NCBI RefSeq assembly: GCF_900110875.1
Contig: NZ_FOFM01000002.1
Location: 248,001 to 312,000, forward strand
Origin: Pseudovibrio axinellae
GTDB taxonomy: Bacteria > Pseudomonadota > Alphaproteobacteria > Rhizobiales > Stappiaceae
Reading direction: 5' to 3'
DNA length: 64,000 nucleotides
The position numbers and the translations under genes are program-made. This document shows, one piece after another, positions 30,499-39,278 of this stretch (position 1 is the stretch's first letter; every line of letters starts with the position of its first letter). The notes beneath the pieces are model-generated. The model saw only the letters and a list, made by a program, of their open reading frames with translations, searched no databases and was not told the DNA's origin.

Positions 30499-30616
30499 TT
30501 GCCACAAAGGCCGCGTAAGCAGCGTTAGCTTGCTCCTCGCGTTTCGGGTGGCTCTTGTTGCCAAGATCAATTAGATTTTGCTTACACACCACTGAAAACT
30601 AAGAGCCGTGAAATAG

Positions 30617-31528
30617 ATGTTTACTCCGTCAAATCTCTCAAATGGTGCGTTTGTGGAAGACAGGTCCGCTCTTGAGGACTACCGTGTCGTGCAAAAAACG
30701 CTTCAAGCGATCTCAGAGAATTGGAGAGATCAGCCAACATTGGAAGAGCTGGCATATAGTGTAGGCCTTCAACCAATTCAGCTTCAGCGAGTGTTTTCCA
30801 GATGGGCTGGAATCACGCCAAAGCAGTTCCTTCAGGCTATCACAATTGATCATGCACGAGCACTTCTTCAAGAGTCGGCCAGTATTTTGGAAGCGTCTTT
30901 GGAGGTTGGTCTTTCTGGTCCAGCGCGACTGCACGACCTGTTTGTGACTCATGAGGCGATGACACCGGGTGATTATAAAAAGCGTGGTGCAGGCGTTAAA
31001 ATAAGCTGGGGCTTCCATCCGTGCCCGTTTGGTCTCGTCCTTTTGATGATCACGGATCGTGGATTGGCTGGCTTGGCATTTGCAGATCCAGGGGACGAAG
31101 CCAAAGCGCTGGCTGATATGTGTAAACGCTGGCCAGCCGCAGAGTTTGAAGAGAACCAGGCCGCGACAGCTCCCTATACGGCGAGAATATTTGAACCTCA
31201 AACTTGGAATGAGGACCAGCCCCTGCAGGTTGTCTTTATCGGCACTGACTTTGAAATCCGCGTATGGAAAACACTGCTGAAAATCCCGATCGGAAAAGCG
31301 ACGACTTATTCGGAAATTGCCAGCAACCTAGGAAACCCCAAGGCCTCGCGAGCAGTGGGGACGGCGGTCGGGAAAAACCCTCTTTCTTTTGTTGTTCCTT
31401 GCCATCGTGTGCTTGGAGCAAAAGGGGATATGTGTGGTTATCATTGGGGTATCACGCGAAAGCGCGCTATTCTTGGTTGGGAAGCAGGTGTTTCCGGTGT
31501 TTTAGATGGTTTGGCGGGTGCACACTGA
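30617..31528 (+). CDS. AraC-type regulator fused to O6-methylguanine-DNA methyltransferase (Ada-like)
   Basis: A 303-residue fusion: an AraC helix-turn-helix domain (about residues 20-125; LEELAYSVGLQPIQLQRVFSRWAGITPKQFLQ) followed by an Ogt domain whose methyl-accepting Cys is in FVVPCHRVLG. Full Ada has an additional N-terminal zinc domain that senses methyl phosphotriesters; it is missing here, so how the HTH part is switched is unclear. It repairs O6-methylguanine in DNA and may regulate alkylation-repair genes (inference). Convergent with trpB across a shared terminator. Confidence 0.9.
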   Translation: MFTPSNLSNGAFVEDRSALEDYRVVQKTLQAISENWRDQPTLEELAYSVGLQPIQLQRVFSRWAGITPKQFLQAITIDHARALLQESASILEASLEVGLSGPARLHDLFVTHEAMTPGDYKKRGAGVKISWGFHPCPFGLVLLMITDRGLAGLAFADPGDEAKALADMCKRWPAAEFEENQAATAPYTARIFEPQTWNEDQPLQVVFIGTDFEIRVWKTLLKIPIGKATTYSEIASNLGNPKASRAVGTAVGKNPLSFVVPCHRVLGAKGDMCGYHWGITRKRAILGWEAGVSGVLDGLAGAH

Positions 31529-31558
31529 TTGTTTCACTTCGGATTCAATGCCGTAAAT

Positions 31559-31591
31559 GAAAAAGGCGAGCATTGAGCCCGCCTTTTTATC
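31559..31591. terminator. Bidirectional rho-independent terminator
   Basis: AAAAAGGCGAGC-ATTGA-GCCCGCCTTTTT hairpin with one mismatch between the convergent Ada-like gene and trpB. Confidence 0.9.
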
Positions 31592-31607
31592 TAGTTATTT
31601 GAAGCTT

Positions 31608-32822
31608 TTAGAGGTCAAATCCAAGAAGCTTGCCCACCGTGAACACGTCTTTATCACCACGACCACAAAGGTTCATGACGATAACCTGATCCTTGTCCAT
31701 TTGCGGCGCCATCTTGATGACCTGAGCAAGCGCATGGCTTGGCTCCAAAGCCGGAATGATACCTTCAACGCGTGTTAGCATCTGAAATGCATCAAGCGCT
31801 TCTATATCCGTTGCGGGGACATAGTTGACGCGGCCTGTATCTTTCAGCCAGGAATGCTCAGGGCCAATGCCAGGATAATCCAAGCCAGCTGATACCGAGT
31901 GCCCTTCGAGGATCTGTCCGTCGTCATCTTGAAGCAGATAGGTGCGGTTGCCGTGCAGAACGCCCGGTTTACCTGCGTTCAGGGACGCACAGTGCTCTTC
32001 GCCCTGTAGCCCTTTACCGCCCGCTTCTACGCCGTAAATTTCAACTGATGGATCGTCCAGGAACGGGTGGAACAGGCCAATTGCATTGGAGCCGCCGCCA
32101 ACAGCAGCAACAAGGGCGTCAGGCAATTTGCCTTCTGCTTCCATCAGCTGCTTCTTGGTTTCTTCGCCAATTACAGATTGGAAGTCACGAACCATCTCTG
32201 GGTATGGGTGCGGGCCTGCGGCTGTTCCAATAAGGTAATATGTGTCACCCACATTTGTGACCCAGTCACGCAAAGCTTCGTTCATTGCATCTTTGAGCGT
32301 GCCTGCACCAGCAGTTACCGGGATAATCTCAGCGCCAAGCAGCTTCATGCGGAAAACATTAGGCTTTTGTCGCTCAACATCAGTTGCGCCCATGTAGACA
32401 ACGCAAGGAAGACCAAAACGCGCACATACGGTTGCGGTTGCAACGCCATGTTGCCCTGCTCCGGTTTCTGCGATGATGCGGGTTTTGCCCATACGCTTCG
32501 CCAGCAGGATCTGACCGATACAGTTGTTGATCTTGTGTGAACCGGTGTGGTTGAGCTCATCCCGCTTGAAGTAGATTTTTGCGCCACCCAGCTCTTCAGT
32601 CAGGCGTTCAGCAAAATACAGCGCAGATGGCCGACCCGTATAATGGGTGTTCAGGTTTTTGATTTCCGCAGCATAAGCGGGGTCAGCTTTTGCATCGGTA
32701 TAGGCTTTTTCGAGATCCAGGATCAAAGGCATAAGTGTTTCGGCAACGAAACGGCCTCCAAAATCACCGAAATGTCCGCGGTCATCTGGACCGGAACGCA
32801 ATGTATTGGCTTGCTGGTTCAT
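31608..32822 (-). CDS. trpB: Tryptophan synthase beta chain
   Basis: PLP enzyme that joins indole and serine. The PLP Lys is in [13 protein letters not shown], the phosphate loop in [14 protein letters not shown], and [17 protein letters not shown] and [11 protein letters not shown] are further TrpB blocks. 404 residues. It follows trpF by 15 bp. Its partner trpA, usually next in alphaproteobacteria, is about 16 kb away at 48436. Confidence 0.98.
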   Translation of the reverse strand: MNQQANTLRSGPDDRGHFGDFGGRFVAETLMPLILDLEKAYTDAKADPAYAAEIKNLNTHYTGRPSALYFAERLTEELGGAKIYFKRDELNHTGSHKINNCIGQILLAKRMGKTRIIAETGAGQHGVATATVCARFGLPCVVYMGATDVERQKPNVFRMKLLGAEIIPVTAGAGTLKDAMNEALRDWVTNVGDTYYLIGTAAGPHPYPEMVRDFQSVIGEETKKQLMEAEGKLPDALVAAVGGGSNAIGLFHPFLDDPSVEIYGVEAGGKGLQGEEHCASLNAGKPGVLHGNRTYLLQDDDGQILEGHSVSAGLDYPGIGPEHSWLKDTGRVNYVPATDIEALDAFQMLTRVEGIIPALEPSHALAQVIKMAPQMDKDQVIVMNLCGRGDKDVFTVGKLLGFDL

Positions 32823-32837
32823 AAAATCTTCCCAAAT

Positions 32838-33491
32838 TCACTCGGCAACGCTGCGCACTTCTTGCACAAAAGCCTTAATCAACTCGATGTCCTTAACGCC
32901 TCTTTCTCGTTCAACGCCAGATGAAACATCAACAGCATGAACACCAGAGATAGCCAAAGCTTCACGGACGTTTTCAGGGCCTAAGCCGCCAGAAAGCATG
33001 ATTGGCTTTCCAAGTTCTAAGCCTTGTAGCAGTTTCCAGTCAAAGCTGACACCATTTCCTCCTGGTATATCGGAACTTTTTGGCGGCTTTGCATCAAATA
33101 ACAAACGGTCAACAAATGGAACGTAGGCGTGTACCGTTTCTAGGTCTTCCGCACAGGAAATTCCAAAGGCTTTCATCACCGGGATACCAAAAGTCTTACG
33201 AATTTCAGCGCAACGTTCAGGGCTCTCATTCCCATGCAGTTGAAGGATGTCGGGTGCAACATTATCAATGACTTCCCTCAGTCCAGCATCATCCATGTTG
33301 ACGGTGAGTGCAACAATTTGTGCCTTTCCACGCACGTGCTCGGCCAGCTCTTTGGCCTGCTGAATGGAAACATTGCGCGGACTCTTAGAAAAAAAGACAA
33401 ATCCGATCATATCGGTTTGCTGGTTGATAACCGTATCCGCAGTTTCTTTAGTTGAGATGCCGCAGATTTTTATCGTAGCGGAAGTGTCCAT
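32838..33491 (-). CDS. trpF: Phosphoribosylanthranilate isomerase
   Basis: Amadori rearrangement step of tryptophan synthesis. TIM barrel with the catalytic Cys in IKICGISTKETA and Asp in RLLFDAKPP, the phosphate site in IMLSGGLGPENV, and AVDVSSGVERERGVKD. The ATG at 33491 gives 217 residues and the normal N-terminus; the longer reading upstream adds 38 residues unlike the family. Operon trpF-trpB. Divergent from the small SH3 gene. Confidence 0.96.
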   Translation of the reverse strand: MDTSATIKICGISTKETADTVINQQTDMIGFVFFSKSPRNVSIQQAKELAEHVRGKAQIVALTVNMDDAGLREVIDNVAPDILQLHGNESPERCAEIRKTFGIPVMKAFGISCAEDLETVHAYVPFVDRLLFDAKPPKSSDIPGGNGVSFDWKLLQGLELGKPIMLSGGLGPENVREALAISGVHAVDVSSGVERERGVKDIELIKAFVQEVRSVAE

Positions 33492-33595
33492 ATTTGCACC
33501 GTGTTCAAGCAATACCAGAGTGAGCGTTAGACCAAAATAATGGGGGCTTGTCACCCTGTTCCAGTTATTTATCGAGCCTGAGAAGGATAGAACTA

Positions 33596-33943
33596 ATGAG
33601 AACATCTGGAATTGATCGCACTAGTTTGATGGTCCTTTGCATATGTGTTGGTTTGTTTGGCTTTGCAAGCAACTCTTCTGCGCAAACCGTTTACCAATAC
33701 CAGCCCAAAGTCCCAATCGGTTATAACTCAAACTGCGCAGGTGTTTATGCCGTAAAACCATTGAAGTCCGGCATGCTTAACCTCAGAACAGGACCTGGAA
33801 CCAACTATCGGATCATTGGCCATCTTGTGCCCAATCAGGCTATCAGTGTTTTTGACTGCAAAGGCAATTGGTTAGGCATACGCAACTCGCACACCTCTGA
33901 ACAAATTGGCTGGGTTCACAAGGGTTACATGAAGCGCGTTTAA
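33596..33943 (+). CDS. Small secreted SH3-domain protein
   Basis: A protein of 115 residues with a signal peptide (hydrophobic SLMVLCICVGLFGFASNSSAQ) and one bacterial SH3 module: SGMLNLRTGPGTNYRIIGHLV, then WLGIRNSHTSEQIGWVHKGYMKRV. Two Cys (in NSNCAGV and FDCKGN) may form a disulfide in the periplasm. The ATG at 33596 has GAAGGA upstream and puts the signal peptide at the N-terminus; a longer in-frame start is possible. Convergent with the Josephin-like gene, 51 bp away. Confidence 0.8.
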   Translation: MRTSGIDRTSLMVLCICVGLFGFASNSSAQTVYQYQPKVPIGYNSNCAGVYAVKPLKSGMLNLRTGPGTNYRIIGHLVPNQAISVFDCKGNWLGIRNSHTSEQIGWVHKGYMKRV

Positions 33944-33994
33944 TCACTATGTCACTACCGTTCAGATAGCTTCTCAACTCACCTGTTGAGAGGC

Positions 33995-36631
33995 TTACTC
34001 CGCCTTTTTGTAGGTGAGCTCCTCATCAAAATGCAAGATCGACAGCGCCTCGTTCTTATGCCGTGCTGATTGAGTTTTGATGTAGTCTTCAAGATCAATT
34101 CGTTTTGAACCATCCTCAAGGCTATCAACCTCGAACCACTCATCCTCTGCGTTCTTTCGAAGAGCGATGAAGTGCCCGCCAGCACCAATAACCAGCCGAT
34201 CAGCCCCATTTTTCTCCGTTATCTCTTTGACTTTTTCAACATTGGCTTGAATGTCTGCGCCGGACTTGGGTTTTTCGAGCCATGTGTTTTTAAATTCAGG
34301 CAGGCCAAGTTCTTTTTGCTTTCCATTCACAATCGCCAAACCCATCGTAGGCTCAGATCCGTTTGCTCTTATAATCTCAGCGGGTGCTTGGCCGTCAAAA
34401 AGCATACCAAATTGAGCTTTTGCGGCATTGCGATAAAGCTTGTCCGGGTCCGCTTTAATCTGCTTGCGCATTTCCTGCAGCGTCAGCTCGGGATAATACC
34501 CGTTGAGCTCACTAAACAGCTGGGTTTCAGTCTGCGTCTTAAAACCTTCAACATTGGCCTGTAAGAGGCCGTCCTCCATGTCTTGAACAGATATAGCTCC
34601 AAAACCGAGACACGCATTCATTGCGTGCTTAAGACAAAACTGGCCATCCTGAACTTCGCAATAGAACTCGGGGTTAGGGCCGCTTGGCTTCTCTCTCGCA
34701 TCGACATTATTGCGAACGCCCTTTGCGCTGTTTTTATATTTGATCTTTTTCCGCTTTGGCTCTTTTGCCCTTTCGGCAGCGGCCAGCAGCACTTCATCGA
34801 TAATAACCTGTGCCTTTGGCAGGACAGCTTGAAGTTCTCTACTCAGTAAATCAGCTTTTTCAAGGCTATCAGATTTAGCGTGCGAAAGCGTATCTCCCAG
34901 CAGTACTGTGGCCTTATCAATCTGCTGCATAAGAAGGTTGAATTCCTTCAATTTCTCTGGGTCAATAATCTTGGACTTCTGAGTGATGAGCTGCTGGTGG
35001 GTGGCTCTCGCGTTCTTCAGGATATCTTTATAGTCACTCGCCTTTTTGTTTTCGTTAGCGCTGTGTTCCCCCGCCCTTTCCGGGGGCTTTTCCTTGTTCG
35101 GTTCGTGGTCGTTCTGCGCTTTGAGAGCGATTGCTTGGTCAATGCAAGCCTGAAGGTTGTTTGCCAAACCTTCAAGTGCGGTGAGCTGAGCCCTTGCATC
35201 GTTTACGTAATTTCTTTGCAGGAGGTCAGAGACTTGGCTATCCATCTGTTCTGCAAGCATTTTATAGGTCGCGTAATCTTCAAGCAGTTTTTGATCTTGA
35301 ATTACAGAATGTTGGCTAAGCAGTTTGTTGATGCGATCCATCAGTTTTTGATGCTGAGCGCTGCATTCTTCTGGTTTTGACTGCAAATGGGGCGACTGAG
35401 TTAGTGTTTGATTGCTCGTATCGGGGGCGTTTGCCTTCGTTATGGCATCGACTAAACAATTCTCCAGCGACTGGATTTCTTGTTCCAGCGCAGCAATATC
35501 ATTTTTCACTTTCTCCTCAGCTGCCCTGCCCTCACCTTCAATCAAGACCTCTAAATCGGCGATCTGGTTGATTGCCCTTTGATAATGCGCCTCAAATTCA
35601 CGCTTGGCGGCTTTATCTGCGATTGTATTGATCTGCTGATAATAAGATTGGATTTCAGTCTTATGAAATTTTGTGGAGCGGCTGTATTTGGCATCGAGTG
35701 GAGCCCATGTGTTGGTGCCAACTGCATATTCTACCTGCTCGACTGAAGCGGAAACTGATGCGAGGACAGGCTGCGCTTCCTCAGTTTTTTCTTGTTTGAT
35801 AAGCTTTTCTGCGGCCTTAATGTCATTTTTCGCCTGTTTATAGCGCTCTTCAAATTCTTTTCTGAGCTTCTTATCAGAGATCGTTTTGCGCAGCTTATAG
35901 GCAGCGTTTATTCTGGCCTTTGCATCTTTTATGTTTGCTCTTGCAGTGTTCAAGCCAACAGTTTGCTGCTTTCCCGCACGCGTTATGTTTTCTAGTCCCT
36001 GCAAGTTGGCCTCGACCTGAAACAGCAGGTCATCGGTTCTTTCCAGATGACCACCCTGAAGCTCTTTTGCCGCTTCTCTTTCAAGCCAAACTGTTTGTTT
36101 GTAGAGCTCATCAAAGAGCTCTTCTTGTTCAGGTGTGTGGAGTTCATTTCTCTTTGATTTATACGATGAAAAGTTCTTGGCTTGCTCGTTGAGCCTAGCG
36201 AGGCAAGTTGCAAACTTGGGGTCGTCTCTAACGCTTTCTTTTTTCCCGCTAGATCGTGTACCAAATAGCGACCCTATCGCTTCCAGACAGGCTTCAACTT
36301 CATCCAAAGCACTGTTTGCATCTGCAATATCGCCGTCTTTAAGGTGGCTATCGACGCCCGAAATTCGATCTGTGCAGTTTTTGTAAAGGGATACGAAGGT
36401 ATCGCTCTGAGCTTGCTTCGTGAGAGCCTGCTCTTGAGTGTCATAGGCTTTGAGCGCTTTTTTATAGCTTTCGTTCTTTAGCTTGCAATGTTCAGCAATT
36501 TTGGCTGGCGTTGGGTCTCCATCCAGATCATCGAACTTCCACGAGAATAAGTTGAAAACCTTTTGTGCCCATTGGTGCTCTTCAACTTCAATCTTTCCCT
36601 TAGACATCAACAGGCTCCCAACTTCGGTCAT
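33995..36631 (-). CDS. Large helical-repeat protein with C-terminal Josephin-like cysteine protease domain
   Basis: 878 residues from the ATG at 36631; an ATG at 36607 has a better ribosome site (GGGAG, 7-base spacing) and would give 870. No signal peptide or membrane segment. Residues about 60-615 are charged, Lys/Glu/Gln-rich helices forming six degenerate units (see repeat entry). Residues 616-655 are a basic linker. Residues 656-878 resemble the Josephin domain of ataxin-3: VQDGQFCLKHAMNACLG places Gln661 five residues before Cys666, and GGHFIALRK then EWFEVDSLEDG supply His820 and Asp836, in the order and near-spacing of ataxin-3 Gln9, Cys14, His119 and Asn134. I infer a deubiquitinase-like or related cysteine protease, perhaps delivered to a eukaryotic host. 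No secretion genes are adjacent. The domain call is from motif reading only. Confidence 0.75.
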   Translation of the reverse strand: MTEVGSLLMSKGKIEVEEHQWAQKVFNLFSWKFDDLDGDPTPAKIAEHCKLKNESYKKALKAYDTQEQALTKQAQSDTFVSLYKNCTDRISGVDSHLKDGDIADANSALDEVEACLEAIGSLFGTRSSGKKESVRDDPKFATCLARLNEQAKNFSSYKSKRNELHTPEQEELFDELYKQTVWLEREAAKELQGGHLERTDDLLFQVEANLQGLENITRAGKQQTVGLNTARANIKDAKARINAAYKLRKTISDKKLRKEFEERYKQAKNDIKAAEKLIKQEKTEEAQPVLASVSASVEQVEYAVGTNTWAPLDAKYSRSTKFHKTEIQSYYQQINTIADKAAKREFEAHYQRAINQIADLEVLIEGEGRAAEEKVKNDIAALEQEIQSLENCLVDAITKANAPDTSNQTLTQSPHLQSKPEECSAQHQKLMDRINKLLSQHSVIQDQKLLEDYATYKMLAEQMDSQVSDLLQRNYVNDARAQLTALEGLANNLQACIDQAIALKAQNDHEPNKEKPPERAGEHSANENKKASDYKDILKNARATHQQLITQKSKIIDPEKLKEFNLLMQQIDKATVLLGDTLSHAKSDSLEKADLLSRELQAVLPKAQVIIDEVLLAAAERAKEPKRKKIKYKNSAKGVRNNVDAREKPSGPNPEFYCEVQDGQFCLKHAMNACLGFGAISVQDMEDGLLQANVEGFKTQTETQLFSELNGYYPELTLQEMRKQIKADPDKLYRNAAKAQFGMLFDGQAPAEIIRANGSEPTMGLAIVNGKQKELGLPEFKNTWLEKPKSGADIQANVEKVKEITEKNGADRLVIGAGGHFIALRKNAEDEWFEVDSLEDGSKRIDLEDYIKTQSARHKNEALSILHFDEELTYKKAE
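33998..34669 (-). other. Josephin-like catalytic domain region
   Basis: Codons 655-878 of the large protein. Catalytic candidates: Cys666 at 34634-34636, oxyanion Gln661, His820 at 34172-34174, Asp836 near 34124-34126. About 150 residues separate Cys and His, longer than in ataxin-3 (about 105), so there is an insertion or a divergent helical arm. Asp instead of Asn as third triad residue is common in papain-like enzymes. Confidence 0.65.
34795..36454 (-). repeat. Six degenerate helical repeats within the Josephin-like protein
   Basis: Each unit has a pattern like D-x-K-L-x-x-E-F-x-x-x-Y-x-x-A, then I-x-x-x-E-x-L-I, then A-x-x-x-L-x-x-V-E-x-x-L. Anchor aromatic residues are at about Tyr83, Tyr177, Tyr264, Tyr350, Tyr453 and Phe564, so the period is about 86 to 111 residues. 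Examples are KLRKEFEERYKQAKNDI, AAKREFEAHYQRAINQI and KLLEDYATYKMLAEQM. Confidence 0.6.
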
Positions 36632-36810
36632 TTCCCAAAGCCTATCAATTTTAGGGTCAATAATATCTATCGATGGATGGTCTGGGTGCGTGTATTTAAG
36701 AAGCAGAGTAAAGAGAGATTTGAAGCGACACGAATATTTTGAAAGAGCTGTAACTCACTAGGATCGTGTCTGAATAGAATTATGAGGGCTGTTGTTGCCA
36801 GGGGCATAAG

Positions 36811-36834
36811 AAAGCGCCGCAAAACGGCGCTTTC
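36811..36834 (-). terminator. Terminator-like hairpin after maeB
   Basis: Perfect 9-bp stem AAAGCGCCG / CGGCGCTTT with a five-base loop, 24 bp past the maeB stop. The T run is weak. It also separates maeB from the Josephin-like gene on the same strand. Confidence 0.75.
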
Positions 36835-36856
36835 AAAGCTGTTGTTCTTCTCATTC

Positions 36857-39139
36857 CTAAGTGATGTTGTAAGCAGCGATCGCCGCCATATTGAAAATCT
36901 CGCTGTCTTTTGCACCCATCGGCACGATTTGAACTGGCTTGTCCATGCCAACCAGCAGCGGCCCGATCAACGTGGAGCCACCGAGCTCTTCCAGAAGCTT
37001 GGTCGCAATTGATGCTGAGTGGAACGCAGGCATCACCAAGACATTTGCCGGCCCATTCAGACGGCAGAATGGGTACGCTGACATCTTTTCCATGTTGAGT
37101 GCAATATCTGCCCCCATCTCACCATCGTATTCAAAATCTACACGCCGACGATCAAGGATCTTAACGGCTTCTTGAAGACGTTCTGTGCGTTCACCGCGCG
37201 GATGCCCAAAGGTGGAATATGCAAGCATTGCAATACGCGGTTCTGAGCCGAGGCGACGAGCAACATGTGCAGCTTCCTCTGCAATATCAGCCAATTCCTC
37301 AGAGGTTGGCATGTCATGTACCGCAGTATCGGCGACGAGAACGGTTTTGCCCGGTGTGATAACAATGGAGACACCAATCACCCGGTGTCCCGGTTTGGTG
37401 TCTATGCACCGGCTGACAGTTTCCAGTGCAACGGAATAATTTCGTGTCGTACCCGTTACAACACCGTCCGCATCACCCAGCGCAACCATAATGGAAGCCC
37501 AGTAGTTACGGTCGTTGTTGACGAGGCGCTGGCAATCGCGCTGTAGATAGCCTTTCCGCTGCAAGCGAGAGTAAAGGTATTCTGCATAATCAGCGTTTCG
37601 GGTTGAAGAGCGAGCGCTTTCAAGGCGAATGCCCGGACGACTTACATCTATACCTGCCGATGTCGCGTTGGCCAGAATCTCATCTTCACGGCCAACAAGG
37701 ATAGCTTCACCAAGTCCTTGAGAAACAAAAGCAGAAGCGGCACGAATTACAGCAGGCTCCTCCCCTTCAGCAAACACAATCCGTTTTGGGTTCTGGCGAA
37801 CTTTAGAGATGATCCGCTGCAATGTTCCTGCAATTGGATCGCGGCGACCCTGCAACTGAGCGCCATAGGCCTCCATATCTACAATAGGACGACGCGCAAC
37901 ACCGCTGTCCATAGCTGCTTGCGCAACTGCTTGAGGAATACGGGAAATCAAGCGTGGATCAAACGGTACTGGAATGATGTATTCGGGCCCGAAACGAGGA
38001 CGGCTGCCACGGTAAGCAGCAGCAACTTCATCGGGCACGTCTTCACGCGCCAGTTCTGCAAGTGCATTGGCACAGGCAATTTTCATCTCATCATTGATCG
38101 TCGTCGCGTGAACATCCAATGCACCGCGGAAAATGTAAGGGAAACCAAGAACATTGTTCACCTGGTTTGGATAGTCAGAACGCCCCGTCGCAATGATCGC
38201 ATCAGGGCGAACTGCCTTCGCTTCTTCCGGTGTGATCTCTGGGTCTGGGTTTGCCATTGCAAAGATAATTGGGTTCGGAGCCATGGTCTTGACCATGTCA
38301 GGGGTCAGCGCACCCTTCACCGAAACGCCAAAGAACACATCTGCACCATCCAAGGCATCTTCCAGTGTTCTTTTATCTGTCTTAACCGCATGCGCGCTCT
38401 TCCACTGGTTCATCCCAGCTTCACGGCCTTGATAAATCACACCCTTTGTATCGCAAAGAAGGACATTCTCATGGGGAACGCCCATCGACTTCACAAGTTC
38501 AATACAGGCAATACCGGCAGCGCCAGCGCCATTACAAACCACTTTAACATCGCCAATATTGCGATCTGTCATGTGAACAGCGTTGATCAGACCCGCTGCA
38601 GCAATAATCGCTGTGCCGTGCTGATCATCATGAAAGACAGGAATATCCATCAGTTCGCGCAGGCGCTGTTCGATAATAAAGCAGTCAGGCGCTTTGATAT
38701 CTTCCAGATTGATGCCGCCAAATGAAGGGCCAAGGTGCTTTACACTGTCGATGAATTCTTCAACATTAGCTGTGTCCACTTCAAGATCAATGGAATCCAC
38801 ATCCGCAAAACGCTTGAAGAGAACGGACTTTCCTTCCATCACTGGCTTGGATGCAAGTGCGCCAAGGTTGCCAAGGCCCAAAATCGCGGTGCCGTTAGAA
38901 ATAACCGCAACCATGTTGCCTTTGGTTGTGTAGTCGTAGGCTCGGCTTGGGTCTTCTGCAATTGCCAGCACTGGTACAGCAACACCAGGAGAATAGGCCA
39001 AGCTCAGGTCACGTTGAGTAGCCATTGGCTTGGTTGGAGAAATCTCAAGCTTGCCTGGCTTTCCCTCCTGGTGAAAGTTCAGCGCGTCCTGATCAGTGAA
39101 GCTGACCTGAGAGCTTGCTGTTTTATCCGTGGTTGGCAT
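36857..39139 (-). CDS. maeB: NADP-dependent malic enzyme with phosphotransacetylase-like domain
   Basis: Oxidative decarboxylation of malate to pyruvate. The N-terminal malic enzyme part (about residues 1-430) has LAYSPGVAVPVLAIA, NGTAILGLGNLGALASKPVMEGK, EDIKAPDCFIIEQRLRE and the NAD(P) loop VVCNGAGAAGIACIEL. The C-terminal part (about 440-760) is a phosphotransacetylase-like domain (RIVFAEGEEPAVIRAA; VTGTTRNYSVAL), which in this class regulates the enzyme allosterically rather than acting itself. 760 residues. Divergent from mutS, an arrangement common in alphaproteobacteria. Confidence 0.96.
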   Translation of the reverse strand: MPTTDKTASSQVSFTDQDALNFHQEGKPGKLEISPTKPMATQRDLSLAYSPGVAVPVLAIAEDPSRAYDYTTKGNMVAVISNGTAILGLGNLGALASKPVMEGKSVLFKRFADVDSIDLEVDTANVEEFIDSVKHLGPSFGGINLEDIKAPDCFIIEQRLRELMDIPVFHDDQHGTAIIAAAGLINAVHMTDRNIGDVKVVCNGAGAAGIACIELVKSMGVPHENVLLCDTKGVIYQGREAGMNQWKSAHAVKTDKRTLEDALDGADVFFGVSVKGALTPDMVKTMAPNPIIFAMANPDPEITPEEAKAVRPDAIIATGRSDYPNQVNNVLGFPYIFRGALDVHATTINDEMKIACANALAELAREDVPDEVAAAYRGSRPRFGPEYIIPVPFDPRLISRIPQAVAQAAMDSGVARRPIVDMEAYGAQLQGRRDPIAGTLQRIISKVRQNPKRIVFAEGEEPAVIRAASAFVSQGLGEAILVGREDEILANATSAGIDVSRPGIRLESARSSTRNADYAEYLYSRLQRKGYLQRDCQRLVNNDRNYWASIMVALGDADGVVTGTTRNYSVALETVSRCIDTKPGHRVIGVSIVITPGKTVLVADTAVHDMPTSEELADIAEEAAHVARRLGSEPRIAMLAYSTFGHPRGERTERLQEAVKILDRRRVDFEYDGEMGADIALNMEKMSAYPFCRLNGPANVLVMPAFHSASIATKLLEELGGSTLIGPLLVGMDKPVQIVPMGAKDSEIFNMAAIAAYNIT

Positions 39140-39278
39140 ATGAAAAATTCCTCACCCTTATGTGCAGCGTTCTTTTCAAATATGGTTGGTTGACATTATC
39201 CCCGTAAATTCACGTTCTCAAGCGATGAACTAAACTGAACGGGTGAAACACATAGAACCATTTGCTAGTGTCTGCGCC

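Noticed and set aside
37718-38725. Open frame of 335 codons on the plus strand inside maeB
   Set aside because: Antisense to a well-conserved malic enzyme; composition (many Arg, Asn, His, Cys) is unlike a real protein.
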